64,000 nt of DNA, taken from Pelorhabdus rhamnosifermentans. Lineage in GTDB: Bacteria > Bacillota > Negativicutes > UMGS1260. Below the pieces are notes generated by a model that was not told the origin of the DNA, ran no database searches, and worked only from the letters and a program-made list of their open reading frames with translations. The translations under genes were made by a program, and so were the position numbers. The stretch spans positions 1-64,000 of the forward strand of contig NZ_JAHGVE010000018.1 in NCBI RefSeq assembly GCF_018835585.1, given 5' to 3'. Below, piece after piece: positions 17,340-26,250 of the stretch (position 1 is its first letter; each line of letters begins with the position of its first letter).

Positions 17340-18269
17340 TTAAAGCCCGGATAGAGGATTTTCGCCGTTTTTAAGTCTTATAATTTCATCAACAGCTCCG
17401 ATCCCCATGCGTATCAACGCATCAGTCGTATTAGCACCGTTATGGGGTGTTGCAATAAAATTGTCGCAGGATAGTAATGGATGATTTTTACGGACAGGTT
17501 CTTGGACAAAAACGTCTAACGCAGCACCGAAGATTTTGTGATTTTTCAAAGCCTTATATAAGTCATCTTCATTTACAATGCCACCTCTGGATGTATTGAT
17601 AAGAACGGCAGTTTCCTTCATTAAGGAAATTTCACGGCTGGCAATCATATTTCTTGTCTCTTTCGTAAGGGGAACGGAGACAGAAATAATATCTCCTTTG
17701 CTGCACAATTCATCCAGGCTTTCTGTTTTGGCAAAACCGAGGGAATTACAGTAATCCGTTGTAGCAAAGGGATCATAGGCAATAATCTTCATGTCAAAGG
17801 CATCATGCAGTTTCTTACCAACAGACATACCGATTTTACCTATCCCAATCAATCCCAGCGTTTTTTCCGCTAACTCATAGCCGCTTAAATACATGGGTGA
17901 ATTTTTTTCCAGTCCGTTTAAAACGGCCATTTGGCTTTGCGTAATTCTGCGCACACAGTTGAAGGCTAACCCGATAATTAATTCTGCCACGGAGTTCATA
18001 TTCGCAGTAGGTGTATTGGTCACTCGAATACCTTTACTTTTCGCATAAGGGATATCGATATTGTCTACTCCTACGCCATGTTTTGCAATTATTTTCAGGT
18101 TCGGCATTTGATCGATCATCATTGGCGTCATCTTAAAAGTCCGTACTATAACCGCTTCTGCATTCGCATAATTGACAATTTCCGAACTGTCCCAACACAC
18201 CACATCAAGATAACTTCGTGCGTATGCTAAGGCTTCAGGGGAAATAGGATCAAAAATATAAGTTTTCAT
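17340..18269 (-). CDS. D-isomer 2-hydroxyacid dehydrogenase (phosphoglycerate-dehydrogenase-like)
   Basis: 309 residues with the typical split: substrate-binding ends surrounding an NAD domain with the Rossmann loop GLIGIGKIGMSVGKKL and the usual NTSRGG(I)VNEDDL and ALDVFVQEP blocks. The active-site residues fit the family: an early Arg in the NTSRGG region, Glu in QEP, and His in TPHNGANT. The ATG follows GGAGGG by 6 bp. It reversibly reduces a 2-oxoacid with NAD(P)H. It is the last gene of an operon led by an aldolase and an MFS transporter, so a catabolic hydroxy-acid substrate is more likely than serine synthesis. The C-terminal ACT domain of true SerA is absent. Confidence 0.85.
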   Translation of the reverse strand: MKTYIFDPISPEALAYARSYLDVVCWDSSEIVNYANAEAVIVRTFKMTPMMIDQMPNLKIIAKHGVGVDNIDIPYAKSKGIRVTNTPTANMNSVAELIIGLAFNCVRRITQSQMAVLNGLEKNSPMYLSGYELAEKTLGLIGIGKIGMSVGKKLHDAFDMKIIAYDPFATTDYCNSLGFAKTESLDELCSKGDIISVSVPLTKETRNMIASREISLMKETAVLINTSRGGIVNEDDLYKALKNHKIFGAALDVFVQEPVRKNHPLLSCDNFIATPHNGANTTDALIRMGIGAVDEIIRLKNGENPLSGL

Positions 18270-18321
18270 AACATACCCTCCATGACTTCCTCATTTTATA
18301 ATGTCTTATAATACCGCCTTA

Positions 18322-19653
18322 TTAGCTTTTTGGGCTGCGATCCGGGATTGGCTCAATCATTGTTAATAATAGCATGAGTGTAAGTAATGAAGTTCCAGAC
18401 AAGAATACAAATACCATATTCCAACTAAAAACATCGAGAATTACACCAACCGCAAAAGGGGCAAAGGCACCGCCGAGAGAACCGGAAGTATTGATAATAG
18501 CTGCGGCAAACGGACATTTCTCTTTCGTTGTAATTCCCATTGGATATGCTAAAAATGTTGAATATCCTAGATTTAAGAAAATACCTGCAGTTAGAAGTAA
18601 AAATCCTAAAATAGTCGGATCATTGGGAGCGTATAAAAGAGAATACATTAATACTACAGTACTAGCGGCTGTTATCATCATATTGGGTTTACGCTTGCTG
18701 GCGAATACTTTATCGGATATAATTCCGCCAATAATATTTCCCAGCACGGCACCGACCCAAGGTGCTGCAGCAACAAGCCCGACTTTTACAATAGAAAAGT
18801 GCTTAACATTAATGAGATAGCTGGGTATCCATGTCATGATAGTATAAGTAATACCTACTAAGAAAAAGTAACCAAGAGCACATGCCCAGACATTCCATGA
18901 GCGTAATATTTCACTGTTTGTTGCTAAGGGCTTTATCATTTTAGTTCGAATCAATTGATCAACCAATCCACGAGAATTTTCAGTATCAACCTGATCATCT
19001 GATTGATTTTTTTTATGAATCTCTATGGTAGAGTTATTAATATAATCAACTTCTGCTTGATTACAAAATTTGCTGTCTTCCGGTTTGTCGTTTACAAATA
19101 TCCACCATAATACTGCTAATAAAAATCCAGGCACAGCAAAAGCATAAAAAACTTCTCGCCAGCCAAACGTTAGAATAATCCATGCACAAAGCGGCGGAAC
19201 AAAAGCCGGAGCAAATTTAATAGAAGACATAAACACACCAGTAGCTATACCTTTTTCTTGGGTTGGAAACCATCTATTGATACTTGTGATACACCCAATA
19301 TTTAAAGGCCCTTCCGCAAAACCTAATAAAGCTCTGGCCATTTTTAAATGTACCCCTGAATTCGCTACCCCCATAATGAATGTAGCCATTGAAGTCAAAA
19401 TAACTGAAATGGGCAGAAACTTGCGGACACCCTTTTTACTAAACAAATGACCTGCCGGTATTTGAACGCAGGCATAGGTAAGATAGAAAAAGCTCGCCAT
19501 TGCTCCGATATCTGTATTGGATAAACTAAAAGTTTTTTTAATAAAGGGTACGACCATTCCAATATTAGAACGATCCGCACCGGCAACCATATAAATTAGA
19601 AAGATCAAGGCTAATACCCACCATCTATGCCCTGTTTTCTTTTCCCCCATCAT
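18322..19653 (-). CDS. MFS transporter, anion:cation symporter type
   Basis: A 443-residue polytopic membrane protein with about 12 hydrophobic segments. The N-terminus (KKTGHRWWVLALIFLIYMVAGADRSNIG) and the first half (GFAEGPLNIGCITSINRWFP) are typical of the ACS family of organic-anion/H+ symporters (hexuronate, galactarate, phthalate and related acids). The start is placed at the ATG pair at 19653, which follows GAGGAGGGGG; the longer frame would need a TTG inside that site. It lies 32 bp after the aldolase and 52 bp before the dehydrogenase and presumably imports the acid that those enzymes degrade. The substrate cannot be read from the sequence. Confidence 0.85.
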   Translation of the reverse strand: MMGEKKTGHRWWVLALIFLIYMVAGADRSNIGMVVPFIKKTFSLSNTDIGAMASFFYLTYACVQIPAGHLFSKKGVRKFLPISVILTSMATFIMGVANSGVHLKMARALLGFAEGPLNIGCITSINRWFPTQEKGIATGVFMSSIKFAPAFVPPLCAWIILTFGWREVFYAFAVPGFLLAVLWWIFVNDKPEDSKFCNQAEVDYINNSTIEIHKKNQSDDQVDTENSRGLVDQLIRTKMIKPLATNSEILRSWNVWACALGYFFLVGITYTIMTWIPSYLINVKHFSIVKVGLVAAAPWVGAVLGNIIGGIISDKVFASKRKPNMMITAASTVVLMYSLLYAPNDPTILGFLLLTAGIFLNLGYSTFLAYPMGITTKEKCPFAAAIINTSGSLGGAFAPFAVGVILDVFSWNMVFVFLSGTSLLTLMLLLTMIEPIPDRSPKS

Positions 19654-19700
19654 GATCCCCCTCCTCAATCAGTAGTGCATACACATGGTCAAGACAAGTA

Positions 19701-20702
19701 CTATTTACTTGTAAGTAACCTATCTGCTGTGCTTTCCATAAGCTCTTTGGTTGGGCATTTCCTATTTTTAATGGATGTTGCCACAATTAATTTATATAGA
19801 TTAACTCCTTTGGCCGTAGACACATCTTTAAATAATGGAACAAAGCTCGAATGGCAGCCTGAATAACCAAGCACCAAATCTAAAGGAGGAATAGGGTCAT
19901 GATATCCATATTCAATCATTTTGGGTCTCAGCTCATTTTCTATAAATGACAGTAAGTCATACAGCGCATACTCTTTAGCTTTTCCCAGCCTTTGAAACGC
20001 AGCTATAACGGCTTCAGTCGAAATATTTCCCGCACTGCGCGCCATTCCCATCAAGCCGCAATCAATGAACTCTGCACCGGCTTCTTCCGCAGCAATGGCG
20101 TTGGCAACTGCCAATCCCAAATTGTTATGCCCATGAAATCCCACAGGAACTTTTACAGCTTCTACAGCCTGTTTGGTATACGCAAAAGCTTGCTGTGGCA
20201 ACATATAGCCGGCAGAATCCATGATCGTTATGGCTTGCACACCAAAGATTTCCAATTTGGCAGCTTCTTCCGCCAATTCTGCCGGAGATAAAACATAAGC
20301 TTTCATTATGCTATACTTGGCAGACAATCCGGCATCCCTAACCATTTTTATTGCCGCTTCTGCCTGGTCAGCATCACCGGCGTTGGCGCCGACACGTAAA
20401 AAACAAAGCTTTTTATCTGCTGCCATCTTTATACTTTTAGGAGTTGCATTCTTAGCCAGTAAGAACATCCCAAGCTCTGCCTTTTTTGCATATGGTGCGA
20501 CTAAATCAAGATATTCCTCATCGGATAAAGGCGCTTCTCCTGCGCCGTTTTCTGTAGCTCCAAGCCCTGTTGCATGGCCAAACTCAATCGTTTTAACATG
20601 ACTGGCGATTAATCCTTTGATTATTAAGGTGGTTAATTCACCGGGAAAACCTTTTCCAACCACATTTGCCCCATCTCGTAAAGTACAATCCATAATTTTC
20701 AT
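19701..20702 (-). CDS. HMGL-like aldolase (4-hydroxy-2-oxovalerate aldolase family)
   Basis: A 333-residue TIM-barrel aldolase of the HMG-CoA lyase-like superfamily. The N-terminal MDCTLRDGANVVG contains the metal/catalytic RDG motif, GFHGHNNLGLAVAN supplies the two metal-binding histidines, and GCGLMGMARSAGN-type sequence (here DCGLMGMARSAGN) follows. The family includes DmpG/MhpE, which cleave 4-hydroxy-2-oxoacids to pyruvate and an aldehyde. No acetaldehyde dehydrogenase partner (DmpF) is adjacent, so the classic meta-cleavage role is unlikely. AGGAGGG lies 8 bp before the ATG. It is the first gene of the operon with the MFS transporter and dehydrogenase. Confidence 0.8.
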   Translation of the reverse strand: MKIMDCTLRDGANVVGKGFPGELTTLIIKGLIASHVKTIEFGHATGLGATENGAGEAPLSDEEYLDLVAPYAKKAELGMFLLAKNATPKSIKMAADKKLCFLRVGANAGDADQAEAAIKMVRDAGLSAKYSIMKAYVLSPAELAEEAAKLEIFGVQAITIMDSAGYMLPQQAFAYTKQAVEAVKVPVGFHGHNNLGLAVANAIAAEEAGAEFIDCGLMGMARSAGNISTEAVIAAFQRLGKAKEYALYDLLSFIENELRPKMIEYGYHDPIPPLDLVLGYSGCHSSFVPLFKDVSTAKGVNLYKLIVATSIKNRKCPTKELMESTADRLLTSK

Positions 20703-21249
20703 ACTTGTTATCCCTCCTGTAATTAAGCCAACTTAAATTTGGCCATTTTCTTTCCAAGAATACGTTCGCATTCCTTTTTGGTCATATTTTCTACCGGGTC
20801 GATTTACCTTTTACAGTAGATACAGTATAATAAAATTACTTGATTTTGGAATCGCCCACTGCTGCCTGATTGCACGCCAATGCATTACAGGTGCGACAAA
20901 TAAACAGCGTTGAAGAAAATACATCACCTGCTGTATTGTTGGGTATTTCAATAAATTTTGTGTCAATTTCAATCTAAAGAGTCAATTTGACACTTTCAAG
21001 AGCAGACTTTCCCCTTGATAGCAGCTTAAACAAACCAATCGGTATCTGTTATCGACAGTATCATTTCTGCAGGATACTGCTGTGTCTCTAGGTCATCTCC
21101 TTTTGCAGGTTAAACAAAAACATACCTGTTTTATTGAACTCTCCCATAGTACACAATGGTTTCTCATTACCACCTTCTTTTGGCTACTTTTAGTAGTCAC
21201 CTTGTTTATAGTATACGACTACTCAAAGTAGTCGTCAAGAGGTGTTTTT
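20703..21249. other. Intergenic region between aldolase operon and XRE gene
   Basis: About 550 bp. A 20-codon minus-strand frame (20723-20785, MTKKECERILGKKMAKFKLA) ends 20 bp before the aldolase start; it looks like a leader or the tail of a lost gene, not a confident gene. A short hairpin (CAGTATC/GGATACTG) lies near 21057-21080. The XRE operators are at the right end. I see nothing else convincing. Confidence 0.5.
21184..21235 (+). promoter_or_regulatory. Two palindromic operators before the XRE gene
   Basis: CTACT-TTT-AGTAG at 21184-21196 and, 18 bp on, a perfect 21-bp palindrome at 21215-21235 with arms ACGACTACT/AGTAGTCGT around CAA. Both share the core CTACT-N3-AGTAG. A TATAGT -10-like box lies between them. 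They are likely autoregulatory sites for the gene starting at 21250. Confidence 0.7.
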
Positions 21250-21477
21250 ATGATATCAAGAGAAAAATTTTCAGAACGGCTGAAGGCATTACGTACTGCC
21301 AAAAACTTAAGTCACGCTGCTTTAGGCAATAAATTAGGCGTATCAAAGGCATTAATCGGTCATTGGGAAACCGGTTTTCGCTTGCCGAGTTTGGAAGTTG
21401 CCAATGCTTTAGCTGACTATTTTGACGTGTCAATAGATTATCTTGTTGGCAAGTCGGACAAGCCAGAAAGGAAATGA
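21250..21477 (+). CDS. XRE-family transcriptional regulator
   Basis: A 75-residue single-domain protein consisting almost entirely of a Cro/C1 helix-turn-helix: FSERLKALRTAKNLSHAALGNKLGVSKALIGHWETG, followed by the usual LEVANALADYFDVSIDYLVG tail. AGAGGTG precedes the ATG by 5-6 bp. Two matching palindromes lie directly upstream, suggesting autorepression. It has no dimerisation or sensor domain. The gene ends towards the fragment at 21568 on the opposite strand. Nothing nearby is an obvious target other than itself; it may be a remnant of a lost prophage or mobile element. Confidence 0.85.
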   Translation: MISREKFSERLKALRTAKNLSHAALGNKLGVSKALIGHWETGFRLPSLEVANALADYFDVSIDYLVGKSDKPERK

Positions 21478-21567
21478 TTCGGCAAAAAAGTAACAAAAAA
21501 ACACCTACTACAAAATAAATGCAGTAGGTTCCCGGAATTGAAATAACAACTATATAGTTGTTTAAAA

Positions 21568-21954
21568 TCATGCCCATAAATCCTCGAGAGTATTTGCTTC
21601 TAGGAGTTTCGCATAGGAAGTATACCTCGGTGACTGTGGGGCTTTCGTTTTTGATTGTCCTGACAGCGATACTTTTTTGATTTGCTTAGCGTCACCTTTG
21701 AAATACAATATATATTTAGCAGTATCCTTGTATTTTTCAATTCGCTCGACTTCTGCTACATGTGTTATTGCAGATATCGGAGCAACTTGATAGGCTGCTA
21801 TGTATTTAATCTTACTTATCATCGATGCCGAAATTCTAATTGAATACCAGCATTTTTCTCCGATAAAAGTTTCTTTAAACCCTTCTTCTTGGGCAGGAAC
21901 CACTATTGTATCCAATTCATCTAAATCCGTAGACGGAAGCGCAGCCTCCAGCAC
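21568..21954 (-). pseudogene. Unrecognised conserved-looking protein, 5' truncated
   Basis: 128 residues from a GTG at 21954 with no ribosome site; the frame stays open upstream into the REP/Y1 element at 21967, so the original N-terminus has probably been lost there. Visible features are DTIVVPAQEEGF, WYSIRISASMISKIKYIAAYQ, VAPISAITHVAEVERIEKY, and SPRYTSYAKLLEANTLEDLW, alternating strands and short helices that suggest a small beta-barrel. I cannot name the family with confidence. It could still be expressed from within the mobile element. Confidence 0.5.
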
Positions 21955-21966
21955 ATTATCTTGTAA

Positions 21967-22804
21967 GACAAGGGGACGGTGGTTTTGTCTTGAGATAAAA
22001 TAAATAAAATGATATGATTAATCTGAGGTGTTAAATAGTGGTAAGAGCAGCCCGATTAAAAAGTGATAGCGGCATATATCATATAATGCTGAGAGGTATA
22101 AATAGGCAGCTAATTTTAGAAGATGAATACGATAAGCAAAAACTTAAAGAAGTGTTGCAGCAATGTAAAGAAATATGTGGATATGAAATATATGCGTATT
22201 GTTTTTTAGGCAATCATATTCATCTATTAATGAAAGAGGGTAAAGAAAGTTTAGAGCAAATTTTTAAGAGAATAGGTGCTAGGTATGTATACTATTTCAA
22301 TCAGAAATATAAGAGAGTAGGGCATTTATTTCAGGATAGATTTAAAAGCGAGCCAATCAATGATGATAGCTATTTATTAACGGTATTAAGCTACATTCAT
22401 AATAATCCAGTCCAAGCCGGACTGAGTAAAACACCATCTGAGTATCAATGGAGTAGCTACAGAGAATATATAGGAAAAAGTAGCCTCGTCGATGTTGAAA
22501 TTGTGTTAGGAATGATAACGAAAGGACAATTTGTAGATTTGCATAAACAGGTAAGTCAAGATAATATTTTAGATATCAGTGAAGATAACTTTAGAATAAC
22601 AGATGCCGAAGCGGTACGAATGATAAAAGAAGTATGTGGAGTAAATAGTAGTGAAATTGTCGGAATGGATATAACCAAAAGAAATCAATATATTAAAAAG
22701 CTGAAGGAAAGGGGGTTATCAATACGGCAAATTTCCAGAGTAACAGGAGTTAGTAAAGGAAGTATTGAAAAAATCAAGTAGGACAATACCACCGTCCCTT
22801 TGTC
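21967..22804 (+). mobile_element. REP-flanked Y1 transposase unit (REPtron/IS200-like)
   Basis: Two 23-bp REP-like sequences in inverted orientation bound the unit: 21967-21989 (GACAAGGGGACGGTGG then TTTTGTC) and 22782-22804 (GACAATACCACCGTCC then CTTTGTC). They match at about 21 of 23 positions as reverse complements, and each can fold with GACAA/TTGTC arms. Between them is one Y1 transposase. A third degenerate copy (GGGGACGGGTGGTT) is at 23250. Confidence 0.8.
22038..22781 (+). CDS. REP-associated Y1 (HUH) transposase
   Basis: 247 residues starting at GTG 22038, with TGAGGTG 7 bp upstream. Features of TnpA-REP proteins: an N-terminal YHIMLRGINRQ strand, the metal-binding HUH motif in GNHIHLLM, the nucleophile-region helix IGARYVYYFNQKY, and GHLFQDRFKS and YIHNNPVQAGL blocks. 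The C-terminal third adds a helical tail with a helix-turn-helix (GLSIRQISRVTGVSKGSIEKIK), common in this subgroup. The enzyme would cut single-stranded DNA at the flanking REP hairpins. The ORF is intact, so the unit may still be active. Confidence 0.9.
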   Translation: MVRAARLKSDSGIYHIMLRGINRQLILEDEYDKQKLKEVLQQCKEICGYEIYAYCFLGNHIHLLMKEGKESLEQIFKRIGARYVYYFNQKYKRVGHLFQDRFKSEPINDDSYLLTVLSYIHNNPVQAGLSKTPSEYQWSSYREYIGKSSLVDVEIVLGMITKGQFVDLHKQVSQDNILDISEDNFRITDAEAVRMIKEVCGVNSSEIVGMDITKRNQYIKKLKERGLSIRQISRVTGVSKGSIEKIK

Positions 22805-22811
22805 TTTTTTT

Positions 22812-23180
22812 ATGGGAAAGGCAAAGGAGTGCCTGGCTGATGCACAGGACGCTTTTGAAGAGAGCCGGTTGGCAAATTCGATTAATCGGTCTTATTATGC
22901 TATGTTCCATGCCACAAGGGCGTTATTGGCTATTGATAGCTTTGACTCTAAAAAGCATTCGAGCATCCTTGGCTATTTTAACCAATATTATATTGCTAGT
23001 AAAAAAATTGAGGTTAGTTACTATAAGATGGTTACTAATGCTTTTCGGGTCCGTAATAAAACGGACTACGATGATTTTTATATCGTAAGCAAAGAGGAAG
23101 CGCAGCAACAGTTAGAAAATTCTCAGGCTTTTACTGACTTTATGGATGGCTATATTGCTGGTTTGATAAAGCAGGAGTGA
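22812..23180 (+). CDS. HEPN-domain protein, probably 5' truncated
   Basis: About 122 residues matching HEPN (PF05168-like): GKAKECLADAQDAFE, the core INRSYYAMFHATRALLA, FDSKKHSSILGYFNQYY, then RVRNKTDYDDFYIVSKEEA and a final helix. The family usually has 10-20 more residues before this point. Here the frame runs straight into the right REP end of the Y1 element and the only ATG (22812) has no ribosome site, so its start was probably cut off. HEPN proteins commonly act as RNase toxins with an MNT nucleotidyltransferase antitoxin; no MNT partner is present. It may be inactive. Confidence 0.6.
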   Translation: MGKAKECLADAQDAFEESRLANSINRSYYAMFHATRALLAIDSFDSKKHSSILGYFNQYYIASKKIEVSYYKMVTNAFRVRNKTDYDDFYIVSKEEAQQQLENSQAFTDFMDGYIAGLIKQE

Positions 23181-23681
23181 CATGTTCTAGTGGGGTAGGA
23201 TGTATATGAGCCTTATTTAATGCAACTGGGATTGTTAAACCGGACCCTCGGGGACGGGTGGTTACGCCAGCTGCATTGTGCGGATAAATGATTTAGTTAT
23301 TAGATACCAATATAGAGCATAAGTTTCATTTGCCGGAAATCCGGTTGATGGAGCTTATCTTTTTTTGAGGGGATTTTGGCAGATCGAAAGATAGGACCAT
23401 AGCTAGGAGAAGATAGGACTTTAGAAGGAATATTGATACTATTATGGTATTTTTAGCTATTTTAGGAAGGAGTATGTCAAACATCTCTAGTAGGTATTAA
23501 ATTATTAAAAATAAATTAAATAATTATAAATTTCATTATATTTACTTTGGCGTATTGATGGTTTTCACAGATAAGATCTCAATACAAGAAAGTAGGTTTC
23601 GAGGAGATGAAAATTTGGTAATTCGATGACTTAACTGTCTTTAGCAAAGCAATGCAATCAATTAAAGAAGGGGTTACAAAT
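23181..23681. other. AT-rich intergenic region before the WG-repeat gene
   Basis: About 500 bp. A degenerate REP-like GGGGACGGGTGGTT at 23250-23263 echoes the Y1 element ends. No ORF with a ribosome site is seen. Confidence 0.45.
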
Positions 23682-25316
23682 TTGGAACTTAAAAGTAATA
23701 TAAAACTTCTAGTAGTAGTGATGAGTATGAGTATCATATCACTGGCGTGTTTAGCAAATGTATCGGCCGAAGCGTTGATAGCACAACAAGAGGTAATAAA
23801 CATTAACTCTGATTTGAATAATTCAGAAACAACCTTGGTTCAGAAAGCAAGTCCGATACCTCAAAAGGAAATAGATGTAATTTTAGCGCCGGTCAAAATT
23901 GATGGCAAGTGGGGATTTATTGATGAGACTGGAACGTTTATAATACCTCCTATCTTTGATGAAGTGAAAACTTTTCAAGATGGACTGGTAGCAGTCAAAA
24001 ACCGAGGTAAATGGGGCTATTATAATAAATACGGTAAAAATATTGTGCCTGTTCAATTTAAAGAAGTAAGTGAGTATAAAGAAGGTTATACCGCGGTAAA
24101 GAATGATAATGACAAATGGGGATTCTATGATAAAAGTGGCAACGTTATTATACCGATACAGTTTAGCGAGGTAAAAGGATTTAAAGACGGTGTAGCTCTC
24201 GTAAAAGATAATAAAAAATGGGGCTTTTATGATAATAATGGGAAGCCGATAATTCCGGCACAGTTTACCGAAGAACAATTTTTTTCAGAAGAACTAGCGC
24301 CGGTGAAAACTGATGATAAATGGGGCTTTATTGATCGAAGCGGGAAAATAGTAATACCATGCCAATACCAAGAAGCGATGGGGTATAGTGAAGGTTTAGC
24401 TGCTGTGAAAATTAATGACAAGTGGGGTTATATTGATAAAAATGGCGGTTTAATAATAGGTGCACAATTTAAAGGTGTCGCACACGGATTTAATGAAGGT
24501 TTGTCAGCAGTAAATATTGATGGGAAATGGAAGTATATTGATAAAACGGGTAATGTTTTATTCACGGCACCGTTTGATACTGTTCTACCCTTTCAGGATG
24601 GTCTGGCTGAAGTTCGGGTAACAAAAAAAAGTGTGGGATTTTTTGACGTATTGGCATTTGCCGTTGGGGCTAGCGTCAATTATTATGAAATAGATACTAG
24701 AGACATAAAGAGCAATGAAAAACGCGGTTATATTGATCGGAGTGGAAAAGTTATTGTGCCGACAAAATATGATTGTGTGAATACATATAATGATGGTTTG
24801 GCAATTGTAAAGATTGACGATAAATGGGGCTGTGTTGATAAAAAGGGCACATTTGTCATTACGCCTCAATATGAAGAAATGTCACAATTCCAAGATGGTA
24901 TAGCTAAGGTAAAGGTTAATGGCAAGTGGGGGGTTGTAAATAAAAGTGGAAAGCTTTTATCGAATTATCAGTTTGATGAGGTTTATCCATTTTCGGATGG
25001 TTTGGCTGCAGTGAACCAGGATAGAAAGTGGGGATTTCTTTCAAAAGAGGGAAAGGTTACAATTTTACCGCAGTTTGATGAAGTTCATAACTTTAATGAA
25101 GACTTAGCAGTAGTTAAGTATAATGATATGTGGTGTGTAATCAATATTGATGGAAAAGTTGTGATTAAGTCATGGCACGGCGTCTCAAAATTATCGGATT
25201 TTTCTAATGGTCTAGTTGCAGTAAAGGTTGATGGAAAATGGGGATATATGAATAAAAGTGGAAAATTGGTTATCCAGCCAAGCTTTAATGATGCGGGGCT
25301 ATTTTTAGTAATGTAG
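23682..25316 (+). CDS. Exported WG-repeat protein
   Basis: About 544 residues. I prefer the TTG at 23682 (GAAGGGG 8 bp upstream) over the ATG at 23652. A hydrophobic signal segment (IKLLVVVMSMSIISLACLANVSA) is followed by a short linker and about 13 WG repeats of ~34 residues, each of the form DKWGFIDKxGKxxIPxQFDEVxxFxDGLAxVK. The LAC near its end could be a lipobox, but a standard signal peptide cut after VSA is also possible. One repeat carries an insert (KKSVGFFDVLAFAVGASVNYYE). WG repeats form small beta domains in surface or periplasmic proteins; the ligand is unknown. The gene stands alone. Confidence 0.85.
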   Translation: MELKSNIKLLVVVMSMSIISLACLANVSAEALIAQQEVININSDLNNSETTLVQKASPIPQKEIDVILAPVKIDGKWGFIDETGTFIIPPIFDEVKTFQDGLVAVKNRGKWGYYNKYGKNIVPVQFKEVSEYKEGYTAVKNDNDKWGFYDKSGNVIIPIQFSEVKGFKDGVALVKDNKKWGFYDNNGKPIIPAQFTEEQFFSEELAPVKTDDKWGFIDRSGKIVIPCQYQEAMGYSEGLAAVKINDKWGYIDKNGGLIIGAQFKGVAHGFNEGLSAVNIDGKWKYIDKTGNVLFTAPFDTVLPFQDGLAEVRVTKKSVGFFDVLAFAVGASVNYYEIDTRDIKSNEKRGYIDRSGKVIVPTKYDCVNTYNDGLAIVKIDDKWGCVDKKGTFVITPQYEEMSQFQDGIAKVKVNGKWGVVNKSGKLLSNYQFDEVYPFSDGLAAVNQDRKWGFLSKEGKVTILPQFDEVHNFNEDLAVVKYNDMWCVINIDGKVVIKSWHGVSKLSDFSNGLVAVKVDGKWGYMNKSGKLVIQPSFNDAGLFLVM

Positions 25317-25831
25317 TAAACTATTCTAATAAGCGATAGTTAGTAAATAGTAATAACATATAATTTAATCAAAGGTTCGCGGACATAAAAAAAATCATCC
25401 CGAGCAAATGTTGTGGGGTGACTCGTATTGAAAATTCAGAAAAAAATACTGACTTCGTCGGTCTATTTGCTTGCAATCTTTGGACAAAGGACTATAATAA
25501 AAATAGGCGGAAATTAAAAAGTCGCCGTGTCCTGAAAGTGTTGGAACCACTTTCAGGCACGAGCAGGTGGCTGAGCACCTACACGTAACAGCGAACTGTC
25601 CACGACGATACTTACTATTATACCGTGTGGCCTTGTTTGATACAAGCGATGGTATGTTCGGTATCATAAGTGTGGGGCGTGCTGACAGAGCTTAGCGGCT
25701 GCATGCAAGAACTATGCAAACGATAGAGCAAAGCGCATGTGTAGGTCAGAAAGAGACCTCGCGTGCGCCTTTTAATTTCCTCCTTAGACGGGCGGTATGG
25801 CAGCCTGAATTTGGAGGAGGATAATAGTATT
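25317..25831. other. Intergenic region with inverted repeats
   Basis: About 515 bp. Contains a 10-bp inverted repeat CCTGAAAGTG (25531-25540)/CACTTTCAGG (25548-25557) and a nearby AGGTG/CACCT pair. GGAGGAGG at 25813-25820 belongs to the next gene. Nothing else is supported. Confidence 0.5.
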
Positions 25832-26137
25832 ATGAGTGATGGGATGCGCATTTTTGAAACGGTGACAAGGGAATTGCGGGCTATGCATAATGAGGGTAAT
25901 CTGAGGGACTTAGGACAGGTATCGGGTGATTGCTATTGGGCCGAGCGGGGAAGTGAACAATTATTGAAAGAGTTAGCCGCAACATTGTCGAAAGAGGATT
26001 TAAAAAAACTAAATAAATGGCAGGACTATTTTACGCATCATGAAGCTACCGTCAGTGAGATATTTTATAATCAAGGATTTGCTGATGGCATAAGCCTTAT
26101 TATGCAGTCGTCAATGTGGGAATCGGTCCGGAGGTAG
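25832..26137 (+). CDS. Small DUF6809-like protein
   Basis: 101 residues, starting at ATG 25832 because GGAGGAGG lies 11 bp upstream; the longer frame to 25763 has no site. It is mainly helical: MRIFETVTRELRAMHNEG, then LKELAATLSKEDLKKLNKWQDYFTHHE, and a final helix IFYNQGFADGISLIMQSSM. The last helix pair, with the GFxxGxxLxM pattern, resembles DUF6809 proteins of Firmicutes. No function is known for that family. It lies alone between the WG gene and a TetR regulator. Confidence 0.6.
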   Translation: MSDGMRIFETVTRELRAMHNEGNLRDLGQVSGDCYWAERGSEQLLKELAATLSKEDLKKLNKWQDYFTHHEATVSEIFYNQGFADGISLIMQSSMWESVRR

Positions 26138-26250
26138 GGAAAGATAGTAAGGGACTCATAATGACGGGTACGCTGGAAAACAAACTGTTACATTGACAGA
26201 GCTTAAGCAAGTTTTTATAATGAATAGAGAGTATAGTTACGGAGGCGCAC

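Noticed and set aside
22765-23088. Alternative 107-codon frame over the HEPN gene
   Set aside because: Composition is unlike protein (arginine/leucine-rich shadow), and the other frame gives a clear HEPN domain.
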